Origin: Rhizobium sp. BT04 | Lineage (GTDB): Bacteria > Pseudomonadota > Alphaproteobacteria > Rhizobiales > Rhizobiaceae | NCBI RefSeq assembly: GCF_030053135.1 | Contig: NZ_CP125651.1 | Location: 310,001 to 374,000 of the forward strand | Length of the DNA: 64,000 nt | Direction: 5' to 3' | Part shown: piece by piece, positions 7,387 to 16,539 of the stretch | Layout: every line of letters begins with the position of its first letter | Numbering within the stretch: position 1 is the first letter of the stretch | Translations under genes and position numbers: made by a program | Notes under the pieces: model-generated | Databases searched by the model: none | Seen by the model: only the letters and a program-made list of their open reading frames with translations | Told to the model about the DNA's origin: nothing

Positions 7387-9063
7387 TTAGGGATAGCTGC
7401 CATTGCGAAGAACCTCCGCGATCCGGCCCGAAGGAAGCGGCTTTTCCTTGGTGCGGCCTGGCGCAGTCAAACCGGTTTTTCCTTTCACTTGCGCCGCTGC
7501 TCGCGCATTGGCGGCTGCTGCGCAAACTTTGTCGATGTCTTTCGTCTGCAAGAGTGCAGCCTGCGATCTTATTAGGATGTCCTCCATGGGAGCAGTGCCG
7601 GGGAATTCCGGATGATCAATCCCTGCAAACTCTTTCCTGATGTGTTCATGCACACCCCCTGAGTCATTCTTATTGCTGTGTTCGTCGCTCGTCAGACAGA
7701 TTGACTCACCTTGGCCTTCCGTGGGTGCGTTGGGAACCCGTTCCGTCGTTACTTTTCCTGCCCGATCACCTAACCGGTAGACCATGTCAGGCACCACGTG
7801 GTGAGTCTTGCCGCCGCGCGCCGTGCATGGTGCTAAAATCTCATCATAGGGTCCTATGAGGCACTCTTTCTTCTTTTTGTCATCGATCCTCGTATTGGAA
7901 CCGGGATCAAGTGGCGGCGGTGGAACTGGCTTCGGTTTCTGCTCCTCTTCTTCCTTTTTCCGAGCCTCGGTCATCTCCTTCAGCTTTTGCTCGATCTGGT
8001 CGTCCGACAGCCCCTGAAAAGGAGAGAGGACACCCTGAACTTCGGCATCCGACATTGTGCGGACGTCCATCGGCTTTCCGGCCAACGTAGACAAGATGTC
8101 ATTGGCAAGCGGAACGCGTTCGCTGTCGTTAATAATGAGGCCGTATTTCCCTTCCCAAGCTGAAGAATTAAACATGTCCAGAGGATTGCTGACATGTTGG
8201 CGACCACCGAGCAGGCGATTCTGAGTCATGACATAATCGCCCGGGCCAGAAAGGATCGTCTGAAAAGCACGCGCTTCAGCACCTTTTTCAGCCTGCGTTT
8301 TGCTGAGGTCGTCCAGGACGAGCGACGCAGCGCGACCCCAAATTCCAAGTCTTTTGAGCACCTGCGAACCAATTTGCGATCCGGCGGTTGGAGTCTGCGT
8401 TGTCGGCGGAGCGGTTGTGGTCGCTCCTCTCGTCGTTCCACCAACGGGCACCCCGCCACCCACACCCGTCATGGTGCCGACATTCGCCTGCGCATATTGC
8501 GCACCCATGATCGGAACCTCGGGCGAGGCATCGCTGATGACACGGCCTTCGTCACTGCCAGTCGAGCGCAGCGATCCTCGAACAGGGTCGTCATCTTTGG
8601 GCGGGACATATGTCTGAGTCCCACGCACGAAGATCGCTTCGCCCTGCGTATTCCGATTGTTCATCCAGAAGCGGTCGAGATGCCGGATGACGTGAGAACT
8701 CTCGGCGCGTACCTGGTCGGCATGACCGATCGGCTCGCAAATATCTTCGACGGTGCCGGATTTGACTCCCTTTTTCGTTCCCGGCGCATCGCCATGAACG
8801 TGGGTCGTACAGGACCGCAGGACCATTGCCTTCTTGCCGGTGAAGCGGACAGATGGCGTGTAGTCTTTGTCGTGCCCGCAATAGTCGACGATCGGGTACG
8901 GGATAGGGACAACCGAGGAGCCGACCGGCGTCAGGCATACATCCGGTGCCAGCGAGATGATCTTTGCTTCGTCGAGATCACGCAAACCTTCGCGCGGCTG
9001 CTTCGTCGTCCAGGGCGCCGGGTAGTCGGGCTCGCCGACATAGTTGTCGCGCGGGATGCTCAT
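7387..9063 (-). CDS. T6SS effector: DUF4150 PAAR-like N-terminus with HH-motif nuclease-like C-terminus
   Basis: A 558-residue protein. Residues about 35-165 match DUF4150, the PAAR-like spike-tip domain: SLAPDVCLTPVGSSVVPIPYP is followed by GDAPGTKKGVKSGTV. A Thr/Pro/Gly-rich linker and a charged Lys/Pro linker (KKEEEEQKPKPVPPPP) precede the C-terminal ~150 residues. There a GGKTHHVVPDMVYR motif with H421-H422 resembles the paired histidines of HNH/Endo VII superfamily toxins, and a later DEHSNKNDSGGVHEHI stretch could add metal ligands. The start ATG overlaps the stop of the DUF2169 gene in an ATGA, fitting the known DUF2169-DUF4150 pairing in which the adaptor loads the effector on VgrG. 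Activity as a nuclease is inferred, not shown. Confidence 0.75.
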   Translation of the reverse strand: MSIPRDNYVGEPDYPAPWTTKQPREGLRDLDEAKIISLAPDVCLTPVGSSVVPIPYPIVDYCGHDKDYTPSVRFTGKKAMVLRSCTTHVHGDAPGTKKGVKSGTVEDICEPIGHADQVRAESSHVIRHLDRFWMNNRNTQGEAIFVRGTQTYVPPKDDDPVRGSLRSTGSDEGRVISDASPEVPIMGAQYAQANVGTMTGVGGGVPVGGTTRGATTTAPPTTQTPTAGSQIGSQVLKRLGIWGRAASLVLDDLSKTQAEKGAEARAFQTILSGPGDYVMTQNRLLGGRQHVSNPLDMFNSSAWEGKYGLIINDSERVPLANDILSTLAGKPMDVRTMSDAEVQGVLSPFQGLSDDQIEQKLKEMTEARKKEEEEQKPKPVPPPPLDPGSNTRIDDKKKKECLIGPYDEILAPCTARGGKTHHVVPDMVYRLGDRAGKVTTERVPNAPTEGQGESICLTSDEHSNKNDSGGVHEHIRKEFAGIDHPEFPGTAPMEDILIRSQAALLQTKDIDKVCAAAANARAAAQVKGKTGLTAPGRTKEKPLPSGRIAEVLRNGSYP

Positions 9064-10166
9064 GCCGCAACCTCATCGGCGTCAGCATCTGCCGCTTTGA
9101 CTTGAACCCGCGTCAACGTCAGCGATGTTTCGCCTGCCTCCTGAAGGGGAAAGCGTGCCCGCCAAGTCAGCATCACGCGACTATCGTTCCGCCAGTCGAG
9201 TTGCACGCCGTCTAGCGAGAGCACATACCACTCATCGCGCTCATGACCGACACATCGGACCCCCAGCGTGATTCCCGGAAGTCGCCCTGCGGCTAGGGCG
9301 AAGCTGGGGTGCAGATGATCCAGCTGGTAGTCTTCGTCCCCGATCAGATGCGGCATAACAACGAGATCCGGATGAGCGCATTGCCAGAAGCGCGCATCGA
9401 AATCCTTCGGCAGAAGCGGGTGGCGCTCATTGAGCCAGACATCGTCATAGGTGCCGGCGTGTTCCTGGCGGGACCGCCACCAGGGCGATGTCAGACCCAG
9501 TCCCTGCGGCTCGACCGGCTCGCGCCAGTTCAGCTTCTCGCCAGGCAACGTGATTTGTGGCGCCGCGACGGGCGCTTGATCCCAAGGCATGTCTAGATTG
9601 ACGATGCCGCAACCGAGCGGATTGCGCGCTTCAACATCGGCGGGCGTTTCGTTTTCCGGGTCGCCCGTACCGGGAATTTGACCGCCATACGCCTTGCTCC
9701 AGCAAATCGGCACCGAAGATGCCGGCTCGGCTTCGGTCAGTTGCCAATCCGTCAACACTCGCTTTGCTTCCTTTGCCGAGAAGCCCGCCCATTTCTGCTT
9801 GACGACGGGGCGCCAGAAGCGCGCGCCATGGACTTCGAGCCTTTTGGAAAGCTGCCCGACGCGAAGGCCCACCTGCCATGAAGGCGCTGGCTCGCCGCCC
9901 GGGGCGTAAGCATTGCCAAGGAAAGTGATGTCGGTTCCGACCTTCTCTGGCGTGAGATCGGTCTGACGCAACAGCGGGCTGGCATGGGGATCGCCGTCAT
10001 AGGCGTCCTCCCACTGGAAGTCTTCCTGTTTCGAGGCGATGGCGAGCGCATCGCCCTGGCGGTGAACGAAAGTGCCGCGAACCGAGACCACACAATCCAA
10101 ATCGCCATTCGCGTCGAATTGCCGGAAGGCCACGGCCGGAAAAGGAAGCCGGTTGATCAGTTCCAA
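9060..10166 (-). CDS. DUF2169 T6SS adaptor protein
   Basis: A 368-residue protein that opens with NRLPFPAVAFRQFDANGD and continues with VVSVRGTF and ...GTDITFLGNAYAPGG, the typical start of DUF2169. It is usually found between vgrG and a PAAR-like effector gene, and works as a chaperone or adaptor that loads the effector on the spike. The start is a TTG at 10166, chosen because a strong GAGGAGG site lies about six bases upstream. It lies 12 bases after vgrG1 and overlaps the effector gene by four bases, so the three are one translationally linked unit. No signal peptide. Confidence 0.85.
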   Translation of the reverse strand: MELINRLPFPAVAFRQFDANGDLDCVVSVRGTFVHRQGDALAIASKQEDFQWEDAYDGDPHASPLLRQTDLTPEKVGTDITFLGNAYAPGGEPAPSWQVGLRVGQLSKRLEVHGARFWRPVVKQKWAGFSAKEAKRVLTDWQLTEAEPASSVPICWSKAYGGQIPGTGDPENETPADVEARNPLGCGIVNLDMPWDQAPVAAPQITLPGEKLNWREPVEPQGLGLTSPWWRSRQEHAGTYDDVWLNERHPLLPKDFDARFWQCAHPDLVVMPHLIGDEDYQLDHLHPSFALAAGRLPGITLGVRCVGHERDEWYVLSLDGVQLDWRNDSRVMLTWRARFPLQEAGETSLTLTRVQVKAADADADEVAA

Positions 10167-10178
10167 GGTTGCTCCTCC

Positions 10179-12443
10179 TCAGTTCAGATCGATCGGCTTG
10201 CCGCGCATCTGGAAATGTTCGGTGGCGACGAAGTTGAACGTCTTGCCGAGGATGATCACTTCGCCATTGGCTTTCATGATGAATTTGGAATCGCCGCATT
10301 CGATGACGAATTCCTCGCCGACGGCGATCTTCTTGAACTTGCCGACGCTCTCCAACGATGTCTGGCCGACATTGGTCACCTTGCTGACGCCGATCTGCTC
10401 GGCGCGGGCGATGCCGATCGTGTCGGATTTGAAAGAGCCGACGATGGTGTTCATGATGCCGGGAAGCGGGAAGAGGCCTGAAGCCGCATCGCCGACACCC
10501 GTGCCGGAGCCGGCAAGTGCCGTGCCGGCATCGGCACGCGGGCTTGGTCCCGAGACGACCCCCTCACGGCTGCCAAGACCACCGGCGCCTAAGAAACCGA
10601 GCGCTGAAGATGCGAGTGTGCCGGCAAAGGCCGCAAGCCCCGGCCCGCCACCGCCTGCAATCTGGCCGGCCTGCGCCAAGAGCCCCGCCGTATGTCCGGA
10701 GAGACCGCTGACCGCCCCCATCAGCGCCATGGCCATCGGCCCCGTGCCGCCGACGACGGTGTTCATCGAACCGCCGACTTCATGTTTCTGGTTGCCGCCG
10801 ACCTCGACCGTCCGGTTGGCGCCGATCGCCGAGACCTCGTGCCGGTCGATGCGCTTGGTGCGGTCGTTCAGAACGCGCGTCGTCTGGTCCTTCTGCGCAT
10901 GGAAGAACATGTTCTCGCTGTCGGCCTCGTCCTCGAACGTCATCTCGTTGAAGCCGGTACCCTTATGCGTGTTCGACCGCATGACCATGCGTGTCTTGTT
11001 GGCCGGCAGGTCGTAGGGGACCGTATTGGAAGGATTGGGGACCACGCCGGTGACCAGCGGCCGGTCGGGGTCGCCGTCGACGAAGGCGACCATCACTTCC
11101 ATGCCGATGCGCGGAATGACCTGGGCGCCCCAGGTTCCGCCGCCCCAGACCTGGCTGACGCGCACCCAGCAGGTGTCGGAGCCGTCCTTCTTCGCCTTGC
11201 GGTCCCAGGGGAACCACAGCTTGATGCGGCCGTACTGGTCGGGATGGATCTCCTCGCCGGAAGGGCCGGCGACGATCGCCACTTGCGTACCCTCGATCCG
11301 CGGCCGCTTGGTCTCGCGATGCGGCGTCATCGGTACCCGCGACGGCACCGCCTCGAATGTGTTCGTGTATTCCGGCTCGTTGCTGTTCGTCTCGTAGGAG
11401 CGGTCGACGACGGTATGCACCGCCTTGACCACCACATGCTCCTCATAGACGTGGTCGGGATGGGCGACTTCATAGGGCGTGAAGCGGCGTCCTGCCTCAA
11501 GGATGCGGGATGTGGAGCCGCCGAAGACCCGGTCGTGATCGGCTTCGGAGGCCTGCATCCTGAGTTTTTCCGCCCGCTCCGCCTCGGCGACGGACGAAAT
11601 GCGCGCCGGATATTCGTAAAGCTCGCGCTTGGTTGCTTCCGGCATCTGCACCAGGGATGGCGTCATGGTGCCGGGCACCATGCGCGGCGTCTCGAAGTTC
11701 CAGTCGGCGCCTGCCCGCTGGCCGGGCACATAGGAATAGCGCCGGCTCCAGTCGTTGATATGGTTGCGGTCGGACGAGCCCTGCGCCAGGCGAACCCGCC
11801 CCTCACCCTGCGCCGAGGGCGACGGGCCGAGCCAGGATCTGGCACCGTCGGCCACATGCAGCTTGTGTTTGCCGTCCTCATGGGAGAACCAGTAGAACAG
11901 GCCGTCCTCCTCGAAGCGGCGCGTGAGATAGGCAAGGTCCGTTTCATTCCACTGCACCGAATAATGCTGCGGCGGCGGTGGCGTGATCACGCCTGACGTA
12001 TCGGGCGCCGGGATGCCGTGCTCGGAAAACAGCGTTTCGACGATATCGACCGAGGTCTTGTCCATCCAGATGCGGCAGTCGGAACGGCGCGACAGCAACC
12101 ACATCTGCGGCCTGAGCACCATGGAATAGGATCTGAGGCCGCGGGTGATCGGCGGCCCCTCGTTGAGTTCGGTCACCAGGCCGTTGAACGGCCGGCGCAC
12201 GCCGCCGCCATCCTCGCCCTGCTGCACCTCGACGGAGACATCCATCAGCCGGCCGATCAGTTCCTCCGGCTTGACGGATGGCTTCTTGGCGCGGGCCGAG
12301 AGCTTGATTTCAAAGAGCGAGGAAATCCCTTCCTCGATCGTCACCCGCTCCGGCAGAAGCTGGTCCTCGCCGAGCGGCGAGACGATCTTCAGAATACGGT
12401 TCGCCTGGATGAAATCGGCGGCGAGGGATTGCAAATCGTCCAT
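10179..12443 (-). CDS. vgrG: VgrG spike protein 1
   Basis: A trimeric spike tip protein of the T6SS. From the ATG at 12443 it has 754 residues; an in-frame TTG seven codons upstream is possible. The N-terminal ~480 residues have the phage gp27/gp5-like core with PRIGMEVMVAFVDGDPDRP. The region after about residue 540 is a repeated-strand needle, interrupted by a Gly/Ala-rich insert of about 120 residues, and ends with the NFVATEHFQMRGKPIDLN tail. The N-terminal ~430 codons are nearly identical to vgrG2, whereas the C-terminal parts differ, as expected if each spike carries different cargo. It is followed by the DUF2169 adaptor and the DUF4150 effector, its likely cargo. Confidence 0.92.
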   Translation of the reverse strand: MDDLQSLAADFIQANRILKIVSPLGEDQLLPERVTIEEGISSLFEIKLSARAKKPSVKPEELIGRLMDVSVEVQQGEDGGGVRRPFNGLVTELNEGPPITRGLRSYSMVLRPQMWLLSRRSDCRIWMDKTSVDIVETLFSEHGIPAPDTSGVITPPPPQHYSVQWNETDLAYLTRRFEEDGLFYWFSHEDGKHKLHVADGARSWLGPSPSAQGEGRVRLAQGSSDRNHINDWSRRYSYVPGQRAGADWNFETPRMVPGTMTPSLVQMPEATKRELYEYPARISSVAEAERAEKLRMQASEADHDRVFGGSTSRILEAGRRFTPYEVAHPDHVYEEHVVVKAVHTVVDRSYETNSNEPEYTNTFEAVPSRVPMTPHRETKRPRIEGTQVAIVAGPSGEEIHPDQYGRIKLWFPWDRKAKKDGSDTCWVRVSQVWGGGTWGAQVIPRIGMEVMVAFVDGDPDRPLVTGVVPNPSNTVPYDLPANKTRMVMRSNTHKGTGFNEMTFEDEADSENMFFHAQKDQTTRVLNDRTKRIDRHEVSAIGANRTVEVGGNQKHEVGGSMNTVVGGTGPMAMALMGAVSGLSGHTAGLLAQAGQIAGGGGPGLAAFAGTLASSALGFLGAGGLGSREGVVSGPSPRADAGTALAGSGTGVGDAASGLFPLPGIMNTIVGSFKSDTIGIARAEQIGVSKVTNVGQTSLESVGKFKKIAVGEEFVIECGDSKFIMKANGEVIILGKTFNFVATEHFQMRGKPIDLN

Positions 12444-13239
12444 AACATCACGTTCCGTCTTCAAAAGCCGATTACTACTGCTGTTGCGGCCGAGGATGGG
12501 TTTTGAGGTAATCCGCCAGTGCCGAGAAATATTGCCCCAGCATTTCGGTATTCGCCCGATCGGCCACCTGCCTGTAACTTTCGATCAGCGCGTCGCGCTT
12601 GGCCTTTCCGCCCGGACTCCCGTAGAAATCCGACAGCACCGACAAGTCCTGCGCCGACAGGGTGGCGAGCGCAAAGGTACGCTGCGCCTTCTCGTTCGCT
12701 CGCGCCGTATCCTTGGGAATCGGCTTCTCGTTCTCGTTTCGGGAGCGCAGCGCCGAGATCACGCTTGACATTTCGGACTGCAGCTTGCCTTGCGAAGCGG
12801 ACGCCAGTTCTTCGGCATCGGAATTGGAAAGAGCCTCGAGGGAGAGATAGATGAGCTGCGAGGTAAAGGCGGTTTCGACGGCAAGATCCGGGCCGGCCAT
12901 GAGATCGGTGAGCCGGCTGATGCGCGGACCTTTGTCCGGGTCGGCGAGACGCGTCTCGATATCCTTCGCCGCCGTCTGATCCTGCGCTTCGGTCATCCGC
13001 GCAATCTTTGCCCGCCCCTCTTCCAATGCCGTCGCCGCTTTGGCGAGAGCTTTCGGATCGACGCCATCGTCGCCGGCGTCTGCCACGGCCTTCGATATCT
13101 CGGCAGCCATGCTGTCGGCTTTGAAGGAAGACCGCGCGGCCGTTTCGAGCAGCGGCTGCACTTGCGAAGCCTCGGAAATGCCGCGATCGGACGCGGCCTT
13201 GGCGACATTTTCGACGGCGGCAGGCGTGGCGGAAAGGCG
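11161..13239. repeat. Direct repeat A, copy 1 (vgrG1 N-terminal part plus upstream gene)
   Basis: About 2,079 bases match 17773-19851 at a constant offset of 6,612 with only scattered substitutions. It covers the first ~430 codons of vgrG1 and the C-terminal ~255 codons of the upstream secreted-protein gene. The left edge coincides with the start of divergence between the two VgrG proteins (partial similarity continues further left). The right edge at 13239 is sharp: sequence switches to a copy of the GAD/DUF1851 gene. Confidence 0.85.
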
Positions 13240-13676
13240 CCCTGAGAAGCACAGGCCCAACATGACTTCATCGGTCCACCGGCGTTGGTGTTCCTCGTTA
13301 TATCCTCGATTGTCGACACCCACCTCTCCCCTCGGCAGGTTCAACCCAATCATGGCATCGCCGTACCAGATATCGATCGCACCGAAGGCACTATAGCCAA
13401 AGGCGTACACTCTTTCGGATCAAGTTCCGGATCACCGCGAAATACATAGTCCAGCACCGGCTTCGGCAAGGAAGGATTGCAGAGCCAGTATTGACCGTCG
13501 GACCAACTGCACCAACCATGATCGATCCAGAAACGGAGAAGAAAATCTGGCAGTTTTCCGCGATAGGCCTCCACATCGGCCGCGCTCGGGCGAATGACAT
13601 TGTCGATCTTGTAAGCAGAGAGAAATTCGTCGAACCACTTGATCTCGAAGATGTTGTAGTTTGAAGCCACGTCCAT
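12475..13676 (-). pseudogene. Hybrid gene: GAD/DUF1851 fragment fused to the secreted-protein gene, with a frameshift
   Basis: Reading on the minus strand, positions 13676-13241 copy the immunity gene at 4576-5310 (MDVASNYN start, YWLCNPSLPKPVL, YAFGYSAFG, ending FSGR). At 13240 the DNA joins repeat A, and the frame continues as LSATPAAVENVAKA, the body of the gene upstream of vgrG2. The joint keeps the reading frame. A one-base deletion near 13410 (GTACACTC here, GTACATCTC in the donor) breaks the frame within the immunity part, leaving an N-terminal piece and a 311-codon frame starting at a GTG at 13410. The hybrid lacks the signal peptide of the parent gene. It could be a sequencing error or a true pseudogene; as it stands no full fusion can be made. 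Confidence 0.7.
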
Positions 13677-13790
13677 GTTCCCGAAAAGCGTTTTCCTGGT
13701 GGCACAATCTGCTGGACAGCGCCCGCTTCCTCGCGGGCGCAACGCTTAATCATATGGATTGCACCTAAGGACCGAAGCGCACATCAATTA
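13241..13790. repeat. Direct repeat B, copy 2 (from the GAD/DUF1851 gene)
   Basis: About 550 bases nearly identical to 4874-5425 in the same orientation. Differences include two one-base deletions in this copy, near 13410 and near 13696 (CTGGTGG here, CTGGGTGG in the donor). Similarity fades beyond about 13795. Confidence 0.8.
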
Positions 13791-14139
13791 TCGTCAGTTG
13801 GAAACGGCTCTTGATCAGCCCATCTTTAGCCTTCAAAGCGAATGGGTTTGATGAGCCGTGCGACCGCGCGATAGCTCTCCGCCCCCCCGCTCGCAGCATC
13901 GCCCAAGACAGGCTAGGCCCCGGCGCGAAGGTTTGCTCCGTTTGAGAACTAACGGGCGCCTCAATGTTCGCTTCGCCGAGAACGGTGAGCCAGTTTGATG
14001 AGCGCGGCTTCTCCCAACCACCTTCCTCGGTTTCTGCCCAGAAGAGTCCCATAGCGTCGTGCTCCAGCCCTTGCTTGAGCCAAGGATAGTAATAAGCATC
14101 TTTCTCGTGGCTGACCAAAAGAACAGACCGTTTTGCCAA
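13765..14139 (-). CDS. Short orphan ORF behind the PAAR gene
   Basis: A 124-codon frame whose best start is a TTG at 14139, just past the PAAR stop codon; the frame runs back further but into the PAAR gene. The translation contains LLVSHEKDAYYYPWLKQG and GLFWAETEEGGWEKPR, which look like real protein, while the second half is low in character. No family recognised, no signal peptide or membrane segment. It might be a small accessory or immunity protein, or the remnant of a longer gene cut by the arrival of repeat B, which begins within 25 bases of its end. Confidence 0.35.
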   Translation of the reverse strand: MAKRSVLLVSHEKDAYYYPWLKQGLEHDAMGLFWAETEEGGWEKPRSSNWLTVLGEANIEAPVSSQTEQTFAPGPSLSWAMLRAGGRRAIARSHGSSNPFALKAKDGLIKSRFQLTIIDVRFGP

Positions 14140-14141
14140 TG

Positions 14142-14435
14142 TTAATCCGCAGTGAGCCAGCCGAGGCCCTCGACGATGCGCCCACCATGCGCGGTCGGAT
14201 CCCCCATCCGGGCCAAGGCCTTGCCCTCGATGAAGACAATCGACGAGCCGCCGCTGATCGTGTCCGGACCGCCGACCATGCAGGTGCATTTGTCGCCGAC
14301 AACGGCAACCGGCACGCCGTCGACGGTCACCAATGTCTGCGTTTGCGAAATCGGCCCGCCGACATGCGGCTTGGGTCCCGGTTCAACCATCGGGCAAAGG
14401 TGGTTGTGACCCTTGAGGGAAACGTGAAATGACAT
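14142..14435 (-). CDS. PAAR spike-tip protein
   Basis: A 97-residue stand-alone PAAR protein: HNHLCPMVEPGPKPHVGGP, then VAVVGDKCTC, and ARMGDPTAHGGRI near the C-terminus. These are the Pro-Ala-Ala-Arg type repeats with metal-binding His and Cys. It caps the VgrG trimer and sharpens the spike. It has no toxin extension. It lies downstream of the SUKH immunity gene in the vgrG2 module and is probably the tip used with VgrG2, since the vgrG1 module has its own DUF4150 tip. Confidence 0.88.
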   Translation of the reverse strand: MSFHVSLKGHNHLCPMVEPGPKPHVGGPISQTQTLVTVDGVPVAVVGDKCTCMVGGPDTISGGSSIVFIEGKALARMGDPTAHGGRIVEGLGWLTAD

Positions 14436-14527
14436 ATAAAATTTCCGTCCAATCCCTGTTGATCGAAATAACTAGCCATAGAAACTCGGCCGCCGATACC
14501 CCTCCCGGCCCCAACTGGGCGTCGGAC

Positions 14528-15103
14528 TTACTCGAAGTCCTTTGCCCGATCCTTCCAGTATTCGCTGATGAATTCACGTGACGGTGGCGAATCCTCGTCG
14601 TCGTCATCGAATTCCGGACCACCTTGGGCGCGCGCTTCCAGAGTGCGCCGCACTTCGTTGCGCAGGAACTCGCCAAAGCTGTCCGCAATCTTGTCCTTGC
14701 CGTTCGCGTATCCGCCAGCGGACACCTCGTAGACCGGCGCCTCGCCGTCTGCGTTCATCTCGGCGCAATCCATCACAAAGAAGGGACCATAACCCGCTGT
14801 CAGAAACGGGATCATCGTCTCGCTGATCCGACCATCGGCGCGCTCTCGTTCCGTGGCATACACGACATTGGTGATGAATTTCGCGTCTATACCTTGGGAG
14901 AGCCAACCGTAAATCTCAACCGTGTCGAATTCGAGCGCTCCATATTCGGACAGCATCTTCTTATACGACACCGGCAGCGACACGCCGAGCCGGCTCTCGA
15001 TCTGCTTCAAATCTTCTTCAGTCGCGCTCCTGGTCCCGAGAATGTCGATCCCGTTGTCTCGCAGGCTGCGGATTGCATCATCAAACATCGCGGTGCTCAT
15101 CAT
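14528..15103 (-). CDS. SUKH (SMI1/KNR4-type) immunity protein
   Basis: A 191-residue protein. The N-terminus has the SUKH signature: ATEEDLKQIESRLGVSLPVSYKKMLSEYG in hydrophobic pattern, then VEIYGW and a later YGPFFVMDCAEM...EAPVYEV region. The C-terminus is acidic (EFDDDDEDS), typical of proteins that mask nucleases. An AAGGAG site precedes two ATG codons (15103 and 15100). It follows the LHH nuclease effector by 44 bases. SUKH proteins are known immunity partners of HNH-type nuclease toxins, so pairing with the upstream gene is a strong inference. Confidence 0.85.
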   Translation of the reverse strand: MMSTAMFDDAIRSLRDNGIDILGTRSATEEDLKQIESRLGVSLPVSYKKMLSEYGALEFDTVEIYGWLSQGIDAKFITNVVYATERERADGRISETMIPFLTAGYGPFFVMDCAEMNADGEAPVYEVSAGGYANGKDKIADSFGEFLRNEVRRTLEARAQGGPEFDDDDEDSPPSREFISEYWKDRAKDFE

Positions 15104-15147
15104 CTACTCCTTTGTCCACGGCCTACCCAAAGAGCCTGGCGCTGCCC

Positions 15148-16539
15148 CTATGGAGGCGGTCCATTGCCGAAATCCCTAGCCCTGGCGCGCCAATATCTCG
15201 ACCGGTAATTGTTGTAGTCTATCTCGTCCTGCGGATGCAGCTTCCGCCAACTTATATAGTCGGCGTCGCCTTTCGGGTAGATGTGAATGGTGTTGTAGTT
15301 GTCACTATGGAAGGTGCTTTGCACCTCCGCTAAGGGACCCTTCTTGCCTGTCTCGCGCAGAGTCTCCTGCTGAACCATGTGGTGCAGTTCGATCAGTTTT
15401 CCATCCGAACCATAGGGCGCAAGTCCAGCCTTCATACGCTGATAATTGGTGCGTCCCTTTTCATCGACTAGGTTCGGATCGATCAAATCGTCTCTCTGGT
15501 AGACCGTGCGCCCACCGACCTCCTTCTTCTTCCAGAGGCCCGGCCTTGGCCCGCCGGGATCCTTGACATTTTCATGGGTCGACTTCGGCAGCCCCGCCTG
15601 GTCGTCGCCAAAACCCTTATGTGACTTGGCATGCTCCACGACCTTCGCTTCGGGAAGCTCAATGCGGGCAGTCTTGCCGACATTTCCCCCGGCCCGCTTC
15701 AGCATGATGACGATCTTGCGCGCTGCTGTTCCGACCTTCTTGCCGATCGACACCGCCACCTTGAGGGCGATAGCGCCCGCGCCGGCCGTAAGAGCGCCGG
15801 CCGCCGCCGAAATCGCCAATTCAAGCGCGAGGAAGGCGCCGTCAATGCCAAGGGTCCCGAAGGCGTAAGTCGGGCCGCCCTTCTCCCAGTCGGAAAGGAA
15901 CTGCTTGTAGCGCGCCAGAGCGGTCTCTTTCAACGCATTCCACACCTTGGAAAGCGCTGCGGTGACCTGTGCCTGGCGCGCGCTGACTGTACCTTGCGTG
16001 GCCGCGATGACCTTGTCCTCGGTGGTCGTGTCCGCCTTGTAGTCGTAAAGCCCGGTACTTTTGCCGAGCCATTCGACCGTCGCCTTGCCACCCTTCATGA
16101 CCTGCGAGGTCTGGTTCACGTCGACGGCGACGCTGTCGCGTATGCTGCGGTCGAGATTTTCGATATCGTCCTTAAAGCCCGGATCATAGCCGAAGAATGT
16201 GCCGACCTTCTGCGCTGCCCATAGGCCGCCGCGCTGCATACCGAGATGGGCGGCGCCTAAACCGGGCGGCGTGTAGTCGTCGATCGCAACTCCGGCGGCT
16301 TCGACGAGGCCCATGGCCTCCTTGACCGCGCCCTCCAGGGCGGCAAGCACCGCCTCTCGTGCCGCCTTCTGCTCCTCCGCAGTGCCCAGGACGCCGCCCA
16401 ACAGGCCAAGCGTATAGACCATGCTCCAGTATTCGAGCAGTCGGTCGTAGGTGTATTTCTGCAGATCGGTGTCCGGATGCGGATGTGTCCCGGGAAGCTG
16501 CGAGTCGGGATATTGAGCCGCCGCGCTACCCATCGGCAT
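15148..16539 (-). CDS. T6SS effector with C-terminal LHH (HNH/Endo VII) nuclease domain
   Basis: A 463-residue protein. The C-terminal ~100 residues carry GKLIELHHMVQQ (H386-H387), GPLAEVQSTFHS and IHIYPKGDADYISWR, the LHH-type HNH/Endo VII fold predicted to cut DNA. About residues 230-275 are Ala/Gly-rich and hydrophobic and could insert in a membrane during translocation. The N-terminal part is unlike PAAR, Rhs or MIX domains, so it likely needs a separate carrier. It overlaps the upstream 120-residue gene by 14 bases and is followed by a SUKH immunity gene. Delivery by VgrG2 is inferred from operon order. Confidence 0.8.
   Translation of the reverse strand: MPMGSAAAQYPDSQLPGTHPHPDTDLQKYTYDRLLEYWSMVYTLGLLGGVLGTAEEQKAAREAVLAALEGAVKEAMGLVEAAGVAIDDYTPPGLGAAHLGMQRGGLWAAQKVGTFFGYDPGFKDDIENLDRSIRDSVAVDVNQTSQVMKGGKATVEWLGKSTGLYDYKADTTTEDKVIAATQGTVSARQAQVTAALSKVWNALKETALARYKQFLSDWEKGGPTYAFGTLGIDGAFLALELAISAAAGALTAGAGAIALKVAVSIGKKVGTAARKIVIMLKRAGGNVGKTARIELPEAKVVEHAKSHKGFGDDQAGLPKSTHENVKDPGGPRPGLWKKKEVGGRTVYQRDDLIDPNLVDEKGRTNYQRMKAGLAPYGSDGKLIELHHMVQQETLRETGKKGPLAEVQSTFHSDNYNTIHIYPKGDADYISWRKLHPQDEIDYNNYRSRYWRARARDFGNGPPP

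Noticed and set aside
6166..7575. 469-codon plus-strand frame opposite the propeller-like gene
   Set aside because: A similar antisense frame occurs opposite the truncated copy at 1695-2180, which shows it only mirrors the coding strand. The minus-strand protein has normal character and ribosome sites.
10692..11996. Long plus-strand frame opposite vgrG1 (and a like one opposite vgrG2 at 16974-18608)
   Set aside because: Both are mirror frames of GC-rich vgrG codons; the minus-strand products are clear VgrG proteins.
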